DNA from: Ornithodoros turicata | Taxonomy: Eukaryota; Arthropoda; Arachnida; Ixodida; Argasidae | NCBI RefSeq assembly: GCF_037126465.1 | Contig: NW_026999355.1 | Location: 1,054,001 to 1,118,000 of the forward strand | Reading direction: 5' to 3' | Length of the DNA stretch: 64,000 nt | Part shown: piece by piece, positions 33,157-43,096 of the stretch | Position numbering within the stretch: position 1 is the stretch's first letter | How the letters are laid out: every line of letters begins with the position of its first letter | Position numbers and translations under genes: made by a program | The notes under the pieces: generated by a model | The model's input: only the letters and a program-made list of their open reading frames with translations | What the model was told of the DNA's origin: nothing | Databases searched by the model: none

Positions 33157-34019
33157 CCTATTTTTCTTGTTCAGGTATAAGCACTCAACCCATATCTGCT
33201 TCAGAATAGCATTTGCATGGATACAGTAGAATGGATAAGACACTCAGAGTGGTTGGAGCTACATCTTTCGGCATAGCAGCTTCACAATTTCTTTTGTGAC
33301 GGGTCAACCAGGCGCCTACACAAGCAGCAAAGGGATATGGACATGTTCTCTCTCATGCCGGATCTCTGAATGTGTGTGCCTGTGCAGCCAACATACTGTT
33401 GTTCTACTGTGAAATCTTCCACGTGAGACATCAGCAATCAGTGAATGCAAAGTTGCTTCGGCATTTCATTCGAACTTCAGAAACAATGTTCATGTTTATA
33501 TCATGTTTGTGTTCTGCACAGCTACAGCAGACTTCATATTTGTGCTTTGGAAATACCTATCCCGGAAAATAAAGCACTTTGTGCAGCAGAAACAGCCAAC
33601 GCTTCCGCATTTTATTTATTTCACTCGACGCGAACGGAGATCCACAACCACCCAGAACTACCCAGAACCGCCGAAGCGGGGGAGAGGGAGAGAACAGATG
33701 GGAAAGGGAAAGCGTCGCCAGCGTCACAGGTCACCCAGGGAGACAAAAAGAAAAAAGAAGCAGCTACTCAACCGACGTCCAACGATTGGCCCAACGCTTG
33801 AGGTCACGTGAGTTTTTCCCAACAATAGAATTATACTACACTTTCATTCCCCTGGTTCAACCTTAGAAGGCTAAAAAAGAAGCTTAGCCAACGTAAAAAA
33901 AGTCATGTATGAGCGCCTTATACGCGAAATAAAATCACATCACAAAGAATTAAGAAATAACAACAACAACAACTACTTTATTGTGCGATTATCTTAATAA
34001 TATACTTCATAACCAATTG
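33157..34019. other. No gene recognised
   Basis: Anonymous DNA. Open frames at 33,445-33,866 overlap each other and show no domain. An (AAC)n run lies near 33,958. Confidence 0.4.
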
Positions 34020-34420
34020 CGAAGAGGATGAGGAACCACCTGACCCCACCTGCCCCCGTTCGTGGTTCAACAGCGCTCGAGCTCGTCGATAGCTGCTCCG
34101 TCGTGTTGGATTAAACACTTGTTGGAGTCATCCTTGATTGTCAAATTGTTTGCCAAATTGTCGGATTGTCATCCTTGTCGTTGCGAAATCCCGAGTGGGC
34201 GTCAAACTCTTCCGAGACTAGAACTTCTCGCAGCCTTGTTATCCTGTAGGCTCCTCAAGGCTACTCCAGACTACGTCATCAGTTTTTAGCATCCCCCACT
34301 CTCAATGCCACGCCTGGACCGATTCCATGATTGTTCTGTCATGGATTCGGACAACGCCTGCATGTCTCCTACCATTTGTCAACAATCGCCTTGCAGAGAT
34401 CCAGCGTTATGCATCATTCC
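34020..34420 (+). pseudogene. BEL/Pao remnant: LTR piece next to a pol RNase H-region piece
   Basis: 34,020-34,135 matches the LTR-like end of the BEL/Pao copy at 58,155-58,285 (GCGAAGAGGATGAGGAA, then GTTGGATTAAACACTTGTT). Directly after it comes pol sequence: TLPRLELLAALLSCRLLK, then in another frame WTDSMIVLSWIRTT and PFVNNRLAEIQ, both classic of the BEL/Pao RT-RNase H junction. The two pieces are far apart in an intact element, so a deletion or rearrangement joined them. Confidence 0.7.
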
Positions 34421-35330
34421 CTCTGTAGCCTTCATTCTGTAACCGGTAACCGCCAGGATGACTGGCAAAGACCTATGCGTCGTAGAAGTGGTCTAAAAGG
34501 ATGCTCCCCCCCCCCCCCCCAACGGGTGGTATACATTAATGCGGGGTCCTCGAAAGGTTCGTTCTAGTCAAACTCTTCAATTACTCTGCCAGCAACACCT
34601 TCGTAGAAAACTTGAATGAATAGAACATGTCCATGACCGTCATGGGATACGGACATTAAGAAGCTGCAGAACAACTGGTTCGCGGGCAATGCCGTCTTCG
34701 ATTTGCATCTAGCCAGTGACGATGAAATTCCCACAACCTGTACGGGAAGTGCTAGAGGGTGTAGAGCAGGTTGGTTAAAACTTGACATGATCGAACGCAC
34801 AGATATCCGTGTCCGTCTGTGTTTTCTGTATGTTCCATCATGTCAAAATGTTCGGGAAGTGTTATAGATTGTGTCTTCGTCAGGGGGTACAGAAAAGCTA
34901 GTGGTGGCCAATCAGCTACTTCAGTTTCCACAGGCCTCCGCTGTCCATCGTCGGAGAATGCCAACGATGGCGTCATAAATGCTATTGCATTTCAATGATA
35001 ATCTGCACAGCGATTTCTGCACATTTTTTTCCCTTTCCCGCGCTCCTAGGAGGGAAGCGCCGTGAATGGCGACTGGAGATCACGTGGTTTCGCAGCCGTC
35101 CATTTTCCCCGGACTATTGCGCCAACGGCACATTCTGGGGTTTGGTAAAAAAAAAAAAGATAAAAGAACGCTCTTTTGGAAACGTTGCATTACTTCGAGT
35201 TTGCACACGGCTCACAAAAAGGAAACTTGACCAGATGGGCGTATCATGCGCTGAGCGGTGACGCAACCGGGCTCAACGGCGAAGGGACGTCTGGCCTCAG
35301 GATACTTACGTTGTTGCCGGAGCTGTTCTC
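34420..35330 (+). repeat. Composite dispersed repeat, copy 3 (5' part only)
   Basis: It matches 10,630-12,880 of copy 1 minus its insertions, so it serves as the empty-site reference for two of them. The small open frame here runs to a TAG after NTFVENLNE but is interrupted by a C-run at 34,506-34,520. Homology ends near the GACGCAACCGGG...AACGGCGAAGGG block. Confidence 0.7.
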
Positions 35331-35605
35331 GTCTGGGATTGCTGCCCTTGGTGATTAGTATATGGTTCGGTCTGGAAAAGGGGAAGGGAATACAGCGCAA
35401 ACGAAGTACGCGAATGCAAATGCGAAGAACACGAAATGCCATGGCTCATTATGCACTGCTTATTATTAATGCTGCTGACGTCATATATGACGTCATTTAT
35501 TTGCAAATGTAGTAGTCCGCGCAACCGATGGTTGGCGCTGACAGTTTCTATCATGGTGTCATCTGAAGAAGCAGGGCCCTATGGGAGTTTCGCTACCTGT
35601 CTATA

Positions 35606-35897
35606 CAGGGTGTCCCAGAAAACGTGTCATTGAATTATAATAAAAAAAACTACGCCACCTAGAATCATGCGGCCAAGAGCATTTGTTCTTATTAGGTTTT
35701 TGCCACCTCCTAATGTGAATGTCATGTACTCCAAGTTTAATTATGTAAATATTTGAGAACTGAACTCAGAAATTTGCCAAGTAAAGGTCACTTGTTTTAC
35801 CCCACCAATATGAAGAGCGTGCCGAATTCACTCAAATTCATGATAATTCAAAGTGATATTCACGAGCTATCCCATCGGAAAAAATAGCTGAATATCA
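35606..35897 (+). mobile_element. Mariner-like foldback MITE, left piece (split by the Polinton)
   Basis: It starts with CAGGGTGTCCCAGAAAAC after a TA at 35,604-35,605. Its other end, the mirror image, is at 49,953 followed by TA. Left piece plus right piece (49,370-49,953) sum to 876 bp. The uninterrupted sibling at 58,293-59,167 is 875 bp. TA duplication and a long foldback structure fit a Tc1/mariner-type MITE without coding capacity. Confidence 0.8.
35892..35897. repeat. Polinton target-site duplication, left (AATATC)
   Basis: AATATC here equals AATATC at 49,364-49,369. The sibling MITE has one copy (AAAATC, 58,578-58,583) at the matching place. Six base pairs is the established duplication length of Polintons. 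Confidence 0.92.
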
Positions 35898-35909
35898 GTA
35901 GTAAGTACT

Positions 35910-36079
35910 GGACTCTCATAGTGCACAACGCTCAACTGTCCTGAACACGATTTAATTAGCAATTAGAGCTAATTGGGACCCCCCACATTAATCAGCGCCC
36001 TCCAGGGAGCCACCACACTAATTGGGGAACGTCTAACTCGTGTCCAGACCAGCTGAGCGTTGTGCACTACGAGAGTCCA
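35910..36079. repeat. Terminal palindrome inside the left TIR
   Basis: TGGACTCTCATAGTGCACAA at 35,910 is mirrored by its near complement ending at 36,079. The arms are about 42 bp with roughly five mismatches around an 86-bp centre. The right TIR carries the same structure at 49,182-49,351. Each end of the element can therefore fold into a hairpin, 12 bp in from the terminus. Confidence 0.85.
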
Positions 36080-36992
36080 TAAAAAATAAAAAAATAGACA
36101 GAAAATGAAATGAAAAGATAGAAATAGAATGGAGAGAAACAATTTATTCGAAAATCAACGATGCCGCGGCGAAGAAGCTGCTCCGCAACACCCGAGTGAC
36201 CAGCGCCCGCCATGTTGGTAGTTGGCACCTAGCAGTTGCAGAGATCGACGACAGGTGGCCACTTAGTTGCAAGGCATCACACCAGATGGCGCCACCATCA
36301 TAGCTCTAGAGGAGAAAGACAGAGAACAAGATACTAGCGGCAGGTAAAAATGGCAGCACTGCTAAACAAGTCTACGCATGTGAAAGAAAAGGTCTAACCG
36401 CTACTGCTAAACAGAGAACAGTACACATCAGGGAAAAAGGCTTAAGGGGGCGATCGCTTAGGCCTAACCACAGCGTCACAACACTATGCAGCTAACACAA
36501 GGCGGGAACCACTGGGCATACATTGCTAAACATGCGTCAACACGAACAAAAGGCTTGCTCACCGCAAAACAAGTCTAAACATGCAAGAAAAGGTTTAACA
36601 CGAGCGCGGTCAAATCACTCGTTGGTCGCCGCTAAACACGTCAAACATGCCAGAAAAGGAGCGCGTCAAATCACTCACCTTGGCGACTGCTCATCAGCAA
36701 GGCAGAAACTGAGCGAGCGCGGACCACCCAAGCATACGTCTGCTCTCCGCGACAGCCAGCCAGAAACTGAGCGAACGCGGGGAGCGCACGTCTGCTTTCC
36801 GCGACAGCCAGAGAGAAACTGACTGAGGCGACGCGCCGCGGCAGCTATGGATGCGCGCGCGCTCCTAGCGCCCTCTGCGCCGCCCGCGGGTGTTTTCGGT
36901 TTTGGCTCTCAGCTGCACGCGCGCTCCTAGCAGCGACCGGTGGCTTCTGAGTTTCGGTTTCACTCTCGTTTCTTTGCGCGCGCGTTTATCTG

Positions 36993-36999
36993 TATAAAG
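36993..36999 (+). promoter_or_regulatory. TATA box in left TIR, reading inward
   Basis: TATAAAG in the context CTGTATAAAGGCAGCGCGC, 53 bp before the first ATG (37,052). The identical context exists in the right TIR. Confidence 0.7.
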
Positions 37000-37051
37000 G
37001 CAGCGCGCAACGCGCTCGCGTCATCATTGTGACCGATACGTGGAAAACTCC

Positions 37052-37317
37052 ATGTGTGGTTTATTCTCCTGCGTTTCTCGTCGTCGCAAGGAAAAGACAA
37101 AGAACTTCGCGAATTTATTCGCGGCATCGTGGAGGAAGCCTTTCAAGTCCACCGCCTGGAATGGTTGCAAGCGCGTCAAGAAATGTGTCAGGACAAGATG
37201 AAGACGCTCGACCGCATCTTAGCGGCGGACAGACTGGCGAAAAAGAAGTCCAACTTTAGCCTGGATCATCTGTATTGGCAACGCAGTTGTAGAGGACGAC
37301 GACGACGTGTAAATAAA
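37052..37317 (+). pseudogene. Left-edge basic protein gene, frameshifted
   Basis: ATG at 37,052 starts MCGLFSCVSRRRK, but that frame soon stops. From about 37,085 another frame continues with protein-like composition: helical (ELREFIRGIVEEAF, RLEWLQARQEM) and then basic, ending RGRRRRV just before an AATAAA at 37,312-37,317. A one-base change in the A-rich stretch near 37,095 would explain the break. TATA box, ATG and poly(A) signal are well placed for a single small gene. I recognise no family. An Arg tail suggests nucleic-acid contact, which is only inference. Confidence 0.45.
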
Positions 37318-37382
37318 AGCGATGCATTTCTCATCGAGTCTCAGTCTCTTTTTTCTCTTCGTGCAACGTGTATGCACGCAAC

Positions 37383-37897
37383 ATGTCTTCCCCCGAACCT
37401 TTTCGTTTCCGTCGTCCCTTTCGCTGTGTCTTAAGCGGCCCCTCCATGTGCCACGCGCTACGCTGTGTCCATCATGTGCCCCTCCATGTGCCCCGCCACG
37501 CGCTACGCTGATCGTCATTGACGATCACATGACCGACGCCGGTTCCTTGAAGGAGGTGACCGATCTTTTCATTCGGGGTTCTCACCACGCCAACGCGTCG
37601 ATCTTCTTACTCGTTCAAAACATCTTTTTCGACAGTAGCCATTTTAGAACTATATCCTACAACGCTAGTTACGTCGTCCTGTGGCGCACTGTGCGCAGCG
37701 TGCACCAGATGGAACATTTCGGCCAACAGCTATTTGGCAGAAAAAGATTGGAGTATTTTCTGGATGCATATAAACAAGCGATGTCGTCACCCCACGCATA
37801 TTTACTCGTGGATCTTCACAACTATACGCACGAGGATCACAGGTTGCGTAGCAATATCTTTCCCGGAGAACGTCAATGTATCTACGCTCCGAAATGA
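37383..37897 (+). pseudogene. Packaging ATPase (FtsK/HerA, A32-like), internally deleted
   Basis: ATG at 37,383 opens an N-terminus ending VLSGPS, which is where the P-loop (SGPTG.GK) should begin. The next 100 or so residues, including Walker A, are missing. From about 37,508, in a different frame, come the Walker B strand LIVIDDHM, GSHHANASIFLLVQN (sensor region), SYNASYVVLW and NIFPGE, up to TGA at 37,895-37,897. These match the genome-packaging ATPases of Polintons and related viruses. The junction is filled by two imperfect copies of a ~35-bp string (CCCCTCCATGTGCC...CACGCGCTACGCTG). Without a P-loop it cannot bind ATP. Its stop overlaps the next start by 4 nt (ATGA). Confidence 0.8.
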
Positions 37898-38238
37898 ATC
37901 TCCGTCCTCACCTCACTTTACTCAAAGTACTCTCCACTCTACCCCCTCCGCGCCGTCGCGCCGTCTTGAGACGTTCGTCCTCGTCCGACATGAAACACCT
38001 CTCCGAAATTTGCCTCAATGTATTGAACGGAAAGGCAGCTCTAGCTCCAGATACCTTTGCGCGTTTGAAGAAGCACAAACGCTTTTTACGACGGCTCGCC
38101 TACAAAAAGATTCACAAGAATCCACAACGTTTGAAGCGCTATCTGCCTCAGCAGCGAGGACAGGGCGTTCTTTCGTCGGTGGTTCCTCTCCTGCTTTCCG
38201 CCGTGTTGAACCTTTTCGCCAATGGCCAAGAGAATTGA
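37894..38238 (+). CDS. Conserved small basic Polinton protein with hydrophobic tail
   Basis: ATG at 37,894 gives 114 residues. The first half is helical, with runs of basic residues (LKKHKRFLRRLAYKK, then a KRYLPQQRG motif). The end is hydrophobic (VVPLLLSAVLNLF). I recall this design, an N-terminal helical domain, a K/R-rich middle and a GG/LLL tail, as a recurrent uncharacterised gene beside the ATPase in Polintons and adintoviruses. A virion or membrane role has been suggested by such features, but it is unproven. The gene is intact, overlapping the ATPase stop by 4 nt and the next gene by 17 nt. Confidence 0.6.
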   Translation: MNLRPHLTLLKVLSTLPPPRRRAVLRRSSSSDMKHLSEICLNVLNGKAALAPDTFARLKKHKRFLRRLAYKKIHKNPQRLKRYLPQQRGQGVLSSVVPLLLSAVLNLFANGQEN

Positions 38239-38590
38239 AGTGACTAGTTCCATCGGAAACATTCTTTCCTCGAAGGAGAGCGACGACGTCAAAGTGAAAC
38301 TCATACTGCAAGCACTGTATCGCATACTCAAGCAGTAGGGATTTGACCCTTACGACAATAAAAACAAGGCGTCCGACGCTACAAATGACTTTGACTATTC
38401 GCTCCTCTCTCCAGAGGTGGACGAAGAGGAAGCGGAAAGGGTTGTCTCGGAATTAAAGAAGGTTCTTTCCTGGGATCGCGAGGGTTGTGTCTCCGTGTCG
38501 GGCAAGCCCATCAGACACTCCTCCATTTACGAACTGGTCAATTATTTGTTGCAACGTAAGACGGGAAAGAAACCTTCCTGGTTCCCCTAA
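38222..38590 (+). pseudogene. Small acidic/helical Polinton protein with one in-frame stop
   Basis: ATG at 38,222 reads 122 codons to TAA at 38,588. A premature TAG stands at 38,336, after LYRILKQ. Downstream the same frame stays protein-like (acidic EVDEEEAERVVSELKKVL, then a region ending SIYELVNYLLQRKTGKKPSWFP), so the reading frame is right and the stop is secondary. Its place between the basic protein and the integrase is constant in related elements as I remember them. Function unknown. Confidence 0.55.
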
Positions 38591-38660
38591 GTATCGAAAC
38601 TATTGCGTCTGATTTCTCTGCCCAAATCTCGCGAGCCTCAACAGCAGCAGCAGGCCTCCA

Positions 38661-39719
38661 TTGCATGGACGACTTATGGAGGGATATGAAAAGCCAGCGG
38701 GTGGTTTGGGGTGTGTGGAACGCTATAGAAAAGCGCGTCACTTGAGCAAAAAGAAGGCTCTCGCCATTCTCAGAAAGCTGGATGCCTACACGCTACACCA
38801 TCCGGTCAGAAGAAAGTTTAATAGGAGACGCATCATCGCGCTCAAGATCAACGACGTGTGGCAAATGGATCTCGCCGACTTTTAAAAATACAAGAGATTC
38901 AACGGTGGCTACCTCTCCATTCTCGTGGCAATCGATTCCCTCTCCCGCTTTCTGCGCACCCTCCCACTAAAGACGAAGCGCCCCGCCGTAATGAAAAGAG
39001 CCATGATAAGACTTTTTCGGGGAGGTAACGTACCTACACGCATCTTTTGCGACAGAGGAGGGGAATTCTACAACAAGACCGTCAAGGAGTATCTCTCACG
39101 AAAGAAGGTATACATGTATTCCACCTTCTCTCCAGTAATCAAAGCATCGCAGGCTGAACGCGTGATACGCACTTTACGCGACAGAATATTCCGCTATTTT
39201 AGAGTAACCGGAAAATACCACTTCGTTTCCGCGCTTCCCAAGATCGTGCGCGACTACAACAACACCAAACACAGGACTTTGGGCATCAGCCCATCCGAAG
39301 TCACACCCGAAAACGAATTGGAGCTGTTCAGTAAGATAAATGGGAAGCCCGTCGTACCCTCCGTGAAAAAGAAGCTCAAAGTGGGGGATAAAGTGAGGGT
39401 CCTACTACACAGAAAAGGTTTTCATAAGAGCTCGGAAGGGAGTTGGTCACCTCAGATTTTCACCGTCTCCCGCCTGAGAGACACCTCCCCTCCCGTCGTG
39501 CACCTGGAAGATTACCGGGGTAAGGAAGTGGATGGATCTTTCTACCCGGAGGAGGTACTCGTCGTAACCCGAGATGCCAATCAGCCTTAGCCAGTAACGA
39601 AAGTGCTGAGAAAGAAGCAAGTGAACGGTCAGAGCTTCTCCTTGGTTCGTTGGTTCGGTTACGACAAAGATCACGACAGCTGGGTTCCGAGCAGCGACGT
39701 GGTCAAGATTGGGAAATGA
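38661..39719 (+). pseudogene. Polinton integrase (DDE) with C-terminal chromodomain, two in-frame stops
   Basis: The frame begins near 38,661 (first in-frame ATG 38,676). A zinc-type N-terminal region (LDAYTLHHPVRRKF) is followed by the catalytic core: D in DVWQMDLADF, D in FCDRGGEF, and E in SQAERVIRTLRD about 35 residues later. The chromodomain comes last, with VRWFGY and the D-SWVPSSDV strand. TAA at 38,883 and TAG at 39,588 interrupt an otherwise clean frame ending TGA 39,717-39,719. The enzyme inserts the element and makes the 6-bp duplication seen at its ends. Its stop overlaps the minor capsid start (ATGA). Confidence 0.9.
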
Positions 39720-41008
39720 CGTCAGACATCTACGTCCACCTGCTCTCGAACGCCAGCATGAATAAGTTTCCCTCGAATAAACTCAACGCCTTCACGGTAG
39801 CTTTCGATAGTCTGCTTCAGCTCTCGAATCGGTATAAAGTCGGTCTGATGGATCTCAGCATAAGCAACGATTTTTTAAATATTGGATACGAAAGGCAAGA
39901 TGCGAAAATCGAGGTTTCTTTCGAGGACACGGGGGAAGCCGGCAGAACTTTTCGTGTCACCTCGGATCCCGAGAGGGATCTGGGAAAAGCCCTTTCGGAA
40001 TTTAACGTTTCTTTCGCGTACAATAAATCGCGATAGGACTTCGTCTTACCCGTGGACGTGAAAGCCGTGGAATTAGACCCTCGGCTCGCGCAGGCGCTCA
40101 ACGCCTCGCTAGCGTCCCGCGAAGCAGGTCGTGCGGTGAAACCTCCCGAATTGAGCGAACGCGAAGCCACCTCCATCTTATTGGAGCACGCCGCACCCGT
40201 CGCTTTCGGCGACGTCACTCTGAATTCGGAAACCACGTCCCTACGGAACACACTCAACAAGTATTTCCAGACGCACAAGCTGGACGCCTCACTATAATTC
40301 GCGGATAACGTCTACTCTCTGAAAACGCCGAAAGGGTTGCATGTACCGTAACCCTTTGTCATGCTGCTACATCTCACACCCGTCGAGGGACACGGAGAAA
40401 CGCTACGCGTCTCTCTCCCCGTAGCGCGCCAATTTTCTTTCGCGATCAAGACGAAAATTCCTCGATCTTTGCAAGTACATCTGCCTCCCGGCTATTATGC
40501 GACGCCGCAAGCACTTCTGGATGCGATTAACCAGCGCGTAGGCGTACGCGCGCGCTTCAGCTTCGACGGAACCGAACAGAAATGTAAAATTCGGCTTTCC
40601 GAGGGCACCTCCACCTTAAGACTTTCCGAGTACCTGGCCGTGCTTTTGGGCTTCGAATCGCGTACCGTGTTCACGGGGGAGGAGGAGGATGCCACGAGCT
40701 CCGTCGAGGTACTCCTGGAACCCCCGTTTCACAACATAATCGTCTACACGGATATCGTGGAACCCACGTACGTGGGGAGCGGGAAAAAAACGATATTAAA
40801 AATACTACCCTTTTATTACGAGAAAGACAAGCACGTCATCACCTACACGTTAGATAACATCCAGTATTTTAACCTGTCTCAATTCGAAATTCCCTCAGTG
40901 ACGATCGTTCTCGCGGACGAAACGGGAAGACGTTTGCCGTTGCGGTCCAAAGGCAGAACCAATTTAACGTTGCATTTTGAAATATGTACCGTAATTCCCC
41001 CAAAATAA
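39716..41008 (+). pseudogene. Minor capsid (penton, single jelly-roll) protein, three in-frame stops
   Basis: One frame runs from ATG 39,716 to TAA 41,006-41,008 (430 codons) with stops at 40,034 (TAG), 40,295 and 40,349 (both TAA). No frameshift is needed. The N-terminus has the SDIYVHLLSNAS...FPSNK opening and a 'KVGLMDLSI' strand. The C-terminal part has LPPGYYATPQALLDAIN and then beta-rich sequence with LLGF, as in Polinton minor capsid proteins. Position directly after the integrase and before the capsid genes agrees. It would form the vertex capsomer of a virion. Confidence 0.75.
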
Positions 41009-41316
41009 TTCCCGTGTACACGGGACCCCTTTTCCAACGAGGGGGTGGTGTGTTGAGCAACATATCCAAGTTTATCGTTCCCATCTGGCAGCAGATAAAA
41101 CTGATCGCCAAGAGAACGTTGAAGCGCTTGGCGCGGAATTTGGCCGATGGCGAAGGAATATCGCGCGCAGTAAAAAAGACGGCCATAGCAACGGCGAGAG
41201 ACGTGCTGGATTTCATGGAAGGCTCTGGATACAACAACAATGGGAAGAAACGCCGCAAAAGACAACAAAAGGTGCCGACACACGACGCACCTGCAGATAT
41301 CTTTGGTACGCCGTGA
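40984..41316 (+). CDS. Small glycine-rich/basic virion-type protein (pVI/pX-like position)
   Basis: ATG at 40,984 gives 110 residues. Near the N-terminus is YTGPLFQRGGGVLSNIS, then a helical middle (LKRLARNLADG), then GSGYN and a basic tail (KKRRKRQQK). A GxGG motif followed by a helix and a K/R tail is the pattern of the small protein encoded between minor and major capsid genes in Polintons and adintoviruses, often compared with adenoviral core or membrane-lytic proteins. That comparison rests on layout only. The frame is intact and overlaps the minor capsid gene by 25 nt. Confidence 0.6.
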   Translation: MYRNSPKIIPVYTGPLFQRGGGVLSNISKFIVPIWQQIKLIAKRTLKRLARNLADGEGISRAVKKTAIATARDVLDFMEGSGYNNNGKKRRKRQQKVPTHDAPADIFGTP

Positions 41317-41346
41317 AGGTCACACATCCGCTGCGCGCGCTCCGTC

Positions 41347-42633
41347 ATGACGTCAACGAAAGGAAAAATACAGATGCCGATCTGTCTAACGAGTGATGTG
41401 ATGATATTCGAACCCCCTTCCATTCAATGCGGCGTGGAAGACACTTCGTACCAACTCTTTTATCTTGTCAATGGAGTAAATAATTCTGTGATCGAATTTT
41501 CTATTTAAAATTTGCAAAGGGGCACACTTAGATCTCTATGGCAGTTTCGTGTCTTTGACCGTGCGCATTGTTCGCGACGACAGGGAAGAAATGGACGAGA
41601 AAGATGTTTTCCCAATAAACCACCTGTTGAGTGGCATGTTTAAGACGGTCACCGTTTATGCGAACAACAAGCTCGTCAGTTCCAACGAGTTGTACGCCTA
41701 CAGGAGTATTTTGGACGTCGTGCTTCATTCCACGCCCATGGCTCAAGAAACAGTGCACGCGGCTGGACTTTATGTCGAGGACGACGAACATTTAAAGAAC
41801 GATTACGACGTCTCGTCTCGCGGTCCGAAACAACGTTACGAAGCGACGAAGGGTGGAAAATACTTTAACCTGGTCGGTCAGATCAATACCGACCCGTTTC
41901 AACAGCCGCGCCTGTGGTACCTGCCGTCGAAATTCGCGTCGTTTTTCTATTAAACAATGACGAATTTAAACTCGTATCGGTCCCCAACGACAAGAAAACG
42001 TACAATTACGAGGTGGACATTAAAGAAATGACGTTACACTTGAAAAAGGTGACGCTGGCACCTTCCCTGTTTTTGGAATATGAGCGGCGGCTTCAGACCA
42101 CGCCGGCCATCTACGTGTTACGCAGATTGGAAACCAAGGTGCGGAGCTTGAGTGCCGGGAGCTTGGACGCTCACTTTGAAAACGTCTACCCCAAAAGGGT
42201 ACCTTCCAAATTATGCGTCGTCCTGCTCGCCACGTCCGACTTTCTCGGCGACATCCAATCGAACCCCTACAAATTCCGCCATTAAGACCTGTCTCATTCG
42301 ATGCTCTCCGTGGACGGCCAGCAAGTGCGAGCCGAGTACGACTTTCAGAACGACCTCGTCAAAATTCCCTACTTTAACTTCTTGCAAGAACTGGGAGAGA
42401 AACATTTCAAGTATAGCTACGAGCGATTTAAAACGAACGGGTTCCTTCTCTACTTCAACTTGGACGTGGACAAGTGTTCTTCTCCTTCGCATTTGAACGA
42501 GTGGCGAAAAGGAAACGTTCGCCTGCAATTACGCTTCGCTAAAGCCCTTCCACACGCGTTCACAGTCCTCTTGATTTCCGAGTGTCCCAAGCTCATGTTC
42601 GTCGACAAGGACCGTTCGGTCACCTTCCCATAA
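41347..42633 (+). pseudogene. Major capsid protein (double jelly-roll), two frameshifts and two stops
   Basis: ATG at 41,347 starts an N-terminus with IEFSI. TAA at 41,506 and a frameshift at about 41,510-41,520 follow. The middle then reads VTVYANNKLVSSNELYAYRS. A second frameshift at about 41,912-41,925 returns to the first frame. That frame carries FLLNNDEFKLVS, a PKRVPSKLCVVLLAT strand, and after a TAA at 42,283 the LSVDGQQV box and NVRLQLRFAKALP, ending TAA 42,631-42,633. The LVSS...Y.YRS, FLLNND and LRFAKALP boxes are those of Polinton major capsid proteins. About 430 codons is within but toward the short side of the range. It cannot make protein as it stands. Confidence 0.85.
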
Positions 42634-42639
42634 GAAAAG

Positions 42640-43080
42640 ATGTATGAGAGCGACATCTTGGAACTCGTGTCCCTGAACCCCCTCACTTCCTCCATGCTGA
42701 GAGGCATTTGCGCTTCCGACGAACCCTTCGTTTTACGCAAGCCCGGCTATTTAATCATCAATACGGAAGAGCGAAGAAAGCGCGGACAGCACTGGGTGCT
42801 CTACGTGAAAAACTACGACGGGTCTGTCGTGTTTTTCGACAGCTACGGACTTCCCCCCATCGAAGCAAACCTTCGAAGGACTTTACCTGTAGTGGACGAG
42901 TATAACGACAAGTGTATTCAATCACCCTTTTCGCCTTACTGCGGGCTTTTTTGTATCTAAGTAGCCACGCGCATGTCGAAACGCTACAGCTTGAAAAATT
43001 GTGTATCCATGTTTTCCTGTAACCTCGAAGAGAATGACGAAACAATAAAACGTCTCCTCGTGAGCGAACTCGTTTCGTAA
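42640..43080 (+). pseudogene. Adenain-type cysteine protease, in-frame stop
   Basis: ATG at 42,640, seven nt after the capsid stop. The catalytic His is in GQHWVLYV, the acidic partner in VVFFDSYG and the Cys in SPYCGLFC, in the order of adenovirus-type maturation proteases. TAA at 42,958 falls three codons after the Cys; the same frame goes on with family-like sequence to TAA at 43,078. So the stop removes only the C-terminal part and all catalytic residues are upstream. An AATAAA lies inside the end of the gene (about 43,041). Such proteases cleave capsid precursors. Confidence 0.85.
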
Positions 43081-43096
43081 AAATAGTCTATTTTTT

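Larger units (their letters stand above)
35898..37026 (+). repeat. Polinton left terminal inverted repeat
   Basis: It pairs with 48,171-49,363 with scattered substitutions and small indels. The first 180 bp contain a 170-bp imperfect palindrome. The middle has short direct repeats (AACATGC.AGAAAAGG units, and about 66-bp units with AACTGAGCGA and CGCGACAGCC). The inner end is GC-rich with (GCGC)n strings and a TATA box reading inward. Confidence 0.9.

Noticed and set aside
37322..37500. Start of the ATPase at the head of its long open frame (about 37,322)
   Set aside because: That leader is low-complexity translation of non-coding DNA; the true N-terminus is in another frame from 37,383.
38336..42960. 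Claim that the element uses a variant genetic code
   Set aside because: TAA and TAG also end several apparent genes, tyrosine codons are used normally, and frameshifts occur nearby. Kept only as a lead to exclude.
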